Assembly (NCBI RefSeq): GCF_009933335.1
Contig: NZ_MAEL01000035.1
Coordinates: 1 to 64,000 of the forward strand
Direction: 5' to 3'
Origin: Candidatus Enterococcus willemsii
Lineage (GTDB): Bacteria; Bacillota; Bacilli; Lactobacillales; Enterococcaceae
DNA length: 64,000 nucleotides
The translations under genes and the position numbers were made by a program. Below the pieces are notes generated by a model that worked only from the letters and a program-made list of their open reading frames with translations, was not told the DNA's origin and made no database searches. Of the stretch, positions 62,576 to 64,000 are shown piece by piece (within the stretch, counting starts at the first letter, position 1; each line of letters begins with the position of its first letter).

Positions 62576-62656
62576 GTTTCTGTTGAGTAAGTGGTTGAGT
62601 CAACGTTTCTATCTGTTATTTGCTATAATGATAAAAAAGTAGTAGGGGGCAAAAAA

Positions 62657-63523
62657 ATGTTTCAACTAATTACAGATGCTTGTTGTGATTTACCAGCAAC
62701 TGTCTTAGATCAAGAAAAAGTTGCGTATATTCCAATGATGTTGGATTTAGATGGCAAAGAGTATGTAGATGATCTTGGTCAAACGTTTGATTATTCTTGG
62801 TTTTTAGAACAACTGAAGCAAAACAAACAACCAACAACCTCACAAATTAACGTGGGACGTTTTATGGAACATTTTCGTCCATATGCGGAAAAAGGCATTC
62901 CTTTATTATATATTGGTTTCTCTTCAGGGTTAAGTGGTTCTTACAATAGTTCCTTGCAAGCAGTTGATTTATTAAAAGAAGAATATCCAGAAGCAATGAT
63001 TCATTGTGTTGATACAAAAGCGGCAAGTTTAGGTGTTGGTATGCTCGTGATGCACGCTGCAGCAATGCAACAAGCGGGCAAATCGTTGGACGAAATTGTC
63101 GCTTGGTTAGAAACGTATCAAAGCCATTTACGCTCATGGGTAACAGTAGATGACTTGAAGCATTTAGAACGGGGTGGACGGATTTCAAAAGCGGCGGCTG
63201 TGATGGGTGGCTTGTTAAACGTGAAACCGATTATTCATGTCGATGCAGAAGGACGCTTGCAAAATGTCGATAAAGTCCGTGGCCGTAACAAAGCCATTCA
63301 AAAAATTATTCAAGAAACACAAAATGATATCGACCTATCTATTTTGAATCATTTATATATCGCACATACAGGTGATGATGCGACGGTTGCTAAAGTTGCG
63401 ACACAATTACAAGAGTTGTATCCTGACACACCAATCACACAATTTCCTTTAGGACCAACCATTGCAAGTCATACAGGTTATGGTTGTATCGCGTTGTTTT
63501 CGATGGGGACGAAAGAAAGATAG
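62657..63523 (+). CDS. DegV-family fatty-acid-binding protein
   Basis: A 288-aa DegV protein (FakB-like). It opens LITDACCDLPATVLDQEKVAYIPM and has GFSSGLSGSYNSSLQA and SHTGYGCIALF. FakB proteins present fatty acids to the kinase FakA. No fakA is nearby. The ATG at 62657 follows TAGGGGG; a longer reading from 62591 lacks a site. Confidence 0.9.
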   Translation: MFQLITDACCDLPATVLDQEKVAYIPMMLDLDGKEYVDDLGQTFDYSWFLEQLKQNKQPTTSQINVGRFMEHFRPYAEKGIPLLYIGFSSGLSGSYNSSLQAVDLLKEEYPEAMIHCVDTKAASLGVGMLVMHAAAMQQAGKSLDEIVAWLETYQSHLRSWVTVDDLKHLERGGRISKAAAVMGGLLNVKPIIHVDAEGRLQNVDKVRGRNKAIQKIIQETQNDIDLSILNHLYIAHTGDDATVAKVATQLQELYPDTPITQFPLGPTIASHTGYGCIALFSMGTKER

Positions 63524-63524
63524 A

Positions 63525-63556
63525 AGAAGCTTTGCATTCAAGCAAAGCTTCTTTTT
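63525..63556 (+). terminator. Terminator after the DegV gene
   Basis: AAGAAGCTTTGC and GCAAAGCTTCTT form a perfect stem followed by T residues. Confidence 0.9.
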
Positions 63557-63645
63557 TAATATTTGTTAATAAATCCAGAGAAGATAGACAGAAGACACGA
63601 ACCTTGCTACACTGGAAAAAAACAAAATATATTGGAGATGTCAAA

Positions 63646-64000
63646 ATGTTTATTGTCGATTTTATTCTTCACGTAGATGAACACTTGCTCTTTTTTGTTG
63701 AGCAGTATGGGGCGGGAATTTATCCGTTGCTTTTTTTGATTTTGTTCATTGAAACGGGATTAGTTATTTTTCCATTTTTACCGGGAGATTCATTATTATT
63801 TGCTGGCGGGGCATTGTCAGCGATTAGTAGTAGTTTGAGTCTGCCATTGATTCTATTGACATGTATGGTTGCTTCGATTCTAGGAAATACGGTGAATTAT
63901 TTCTTAGGACGTAAAATTGGGACGCATGCCTTGTATGATGGTCCGTTATCGAAGTGGATTAAAGCGGAAGAAGTACAGAAGGCCGAAAATTTCTTTAATG
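63646..64000 (+). CDS. DedA-family membrane protein, cut by the window end
   Basis: The first 118 codons of a DedA (SNARE-associated/VTT) protein. FIETGLVIFPFLPGDSLLFAGG and the later NTVNYFLGRKIG are the family's signature stretches. DedA proteins are membrane transporters, some recycling lipid carriers. TTGGAGATG precedes the ATG. The gene continues past the window. Confidence 0.9.
   Translation, partial: MFIVDFILHVDEHLLFFVEQYGAGIYPLLFLILFIETGLVIFPFLPGDSLLFAGGALSAISSSLSLPLILLTCMVASILGNTVNYFLGRKIGTHALYDGPLSKWIKAEEVQKAENFFN

Overview
The window is about 64 kb of low-GC Firmicute chromosome centred on the replication origin. The order rpmH-rnpA-yidC-khpB left of the origin and dnaA-dnaN-yaaA-recF-gyrB-gyrA right of it is the classic Firmicute oriC layout. 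A CroRS-like two-component system beside serS, the class III fructose bisphosphatase, the GlpK/GlpO/GlpF glycerol locus with an oxidase-type GlpO, LacD-type aldolase and an HrtBA heme exporter point to Enterococcus or a close relative (inference). No tRNA, rRNA, CRISPR array, transposase or prophage module was seen.

Left part (1-26,800). After an AT-rich stretch without a gene come croR-croS, a serine T-box with serS, and a polysaccharide deacetylase. A minus-strand block follows: guaB, a DUF1129 membrane protein, ychF, DUF951, parB, soj and rsmG. From 11.8 to 24.5 kb core and accessory genes mix: a lipoprotein, a nitroreductase, a FusB-type EF-G-binding protein, a small DUF2922-like gene carrying a 36-bp perfect palindrome made of two DnaA boxes, an adenylate-forming enzyme, two GNAT acetyltransferases, an ECF sigma/anti-sigma pair, a KilA-N protein, mnmG and mnmE. 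The khpB-yidC-rnpA-rpmH cluster then leads into oriC.

Origin (26,960-28,860). DnaA boxes lie on both sides of dnaA. The dnaA-dnaN gap has boxes, a short GC cluster, a run of DnaA-trio-like triplets and an AT-rich stretch, which fits a basal unwinding site there. Three parS sites to the left and two to the right flank the origin and match the soj/parB genes in the window.

Right part (28,800-64,000). dnaN to gyrA are followed by rpsF-ssb-rpsR, a GdpP phosphodiesterase that lacks the usual membrane and PAS region, rplI and dnaB. Then come fbp, a complete galactitol-to-triose pathway (PTS EIIABC, dehydrogenase, divergent PfkB kinase, LacD aldolase, DeoR regulator), the hrtB-hrtA exporter with its TetR regulator and two palindromic operators, purA, a two-gene amino-acid importer without an ATPase, an NADH-oxidase-like flavoprotein with Asn in place of the redox cysteine plus an Mga-like regulator, glpK-glpO-glpF, a DegV protein, and a DedA gene cut by the window end.

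Most genes point away from the origin. The exceptions are mainly accessory or singly transcribed genes. The observations most worth following are the DnaA-box palindrome, the truncated GdpP, the KilA-N insertion with its internal 32-bp palindrome and matching flanking terminators, and the Cys-less flavoprotein.
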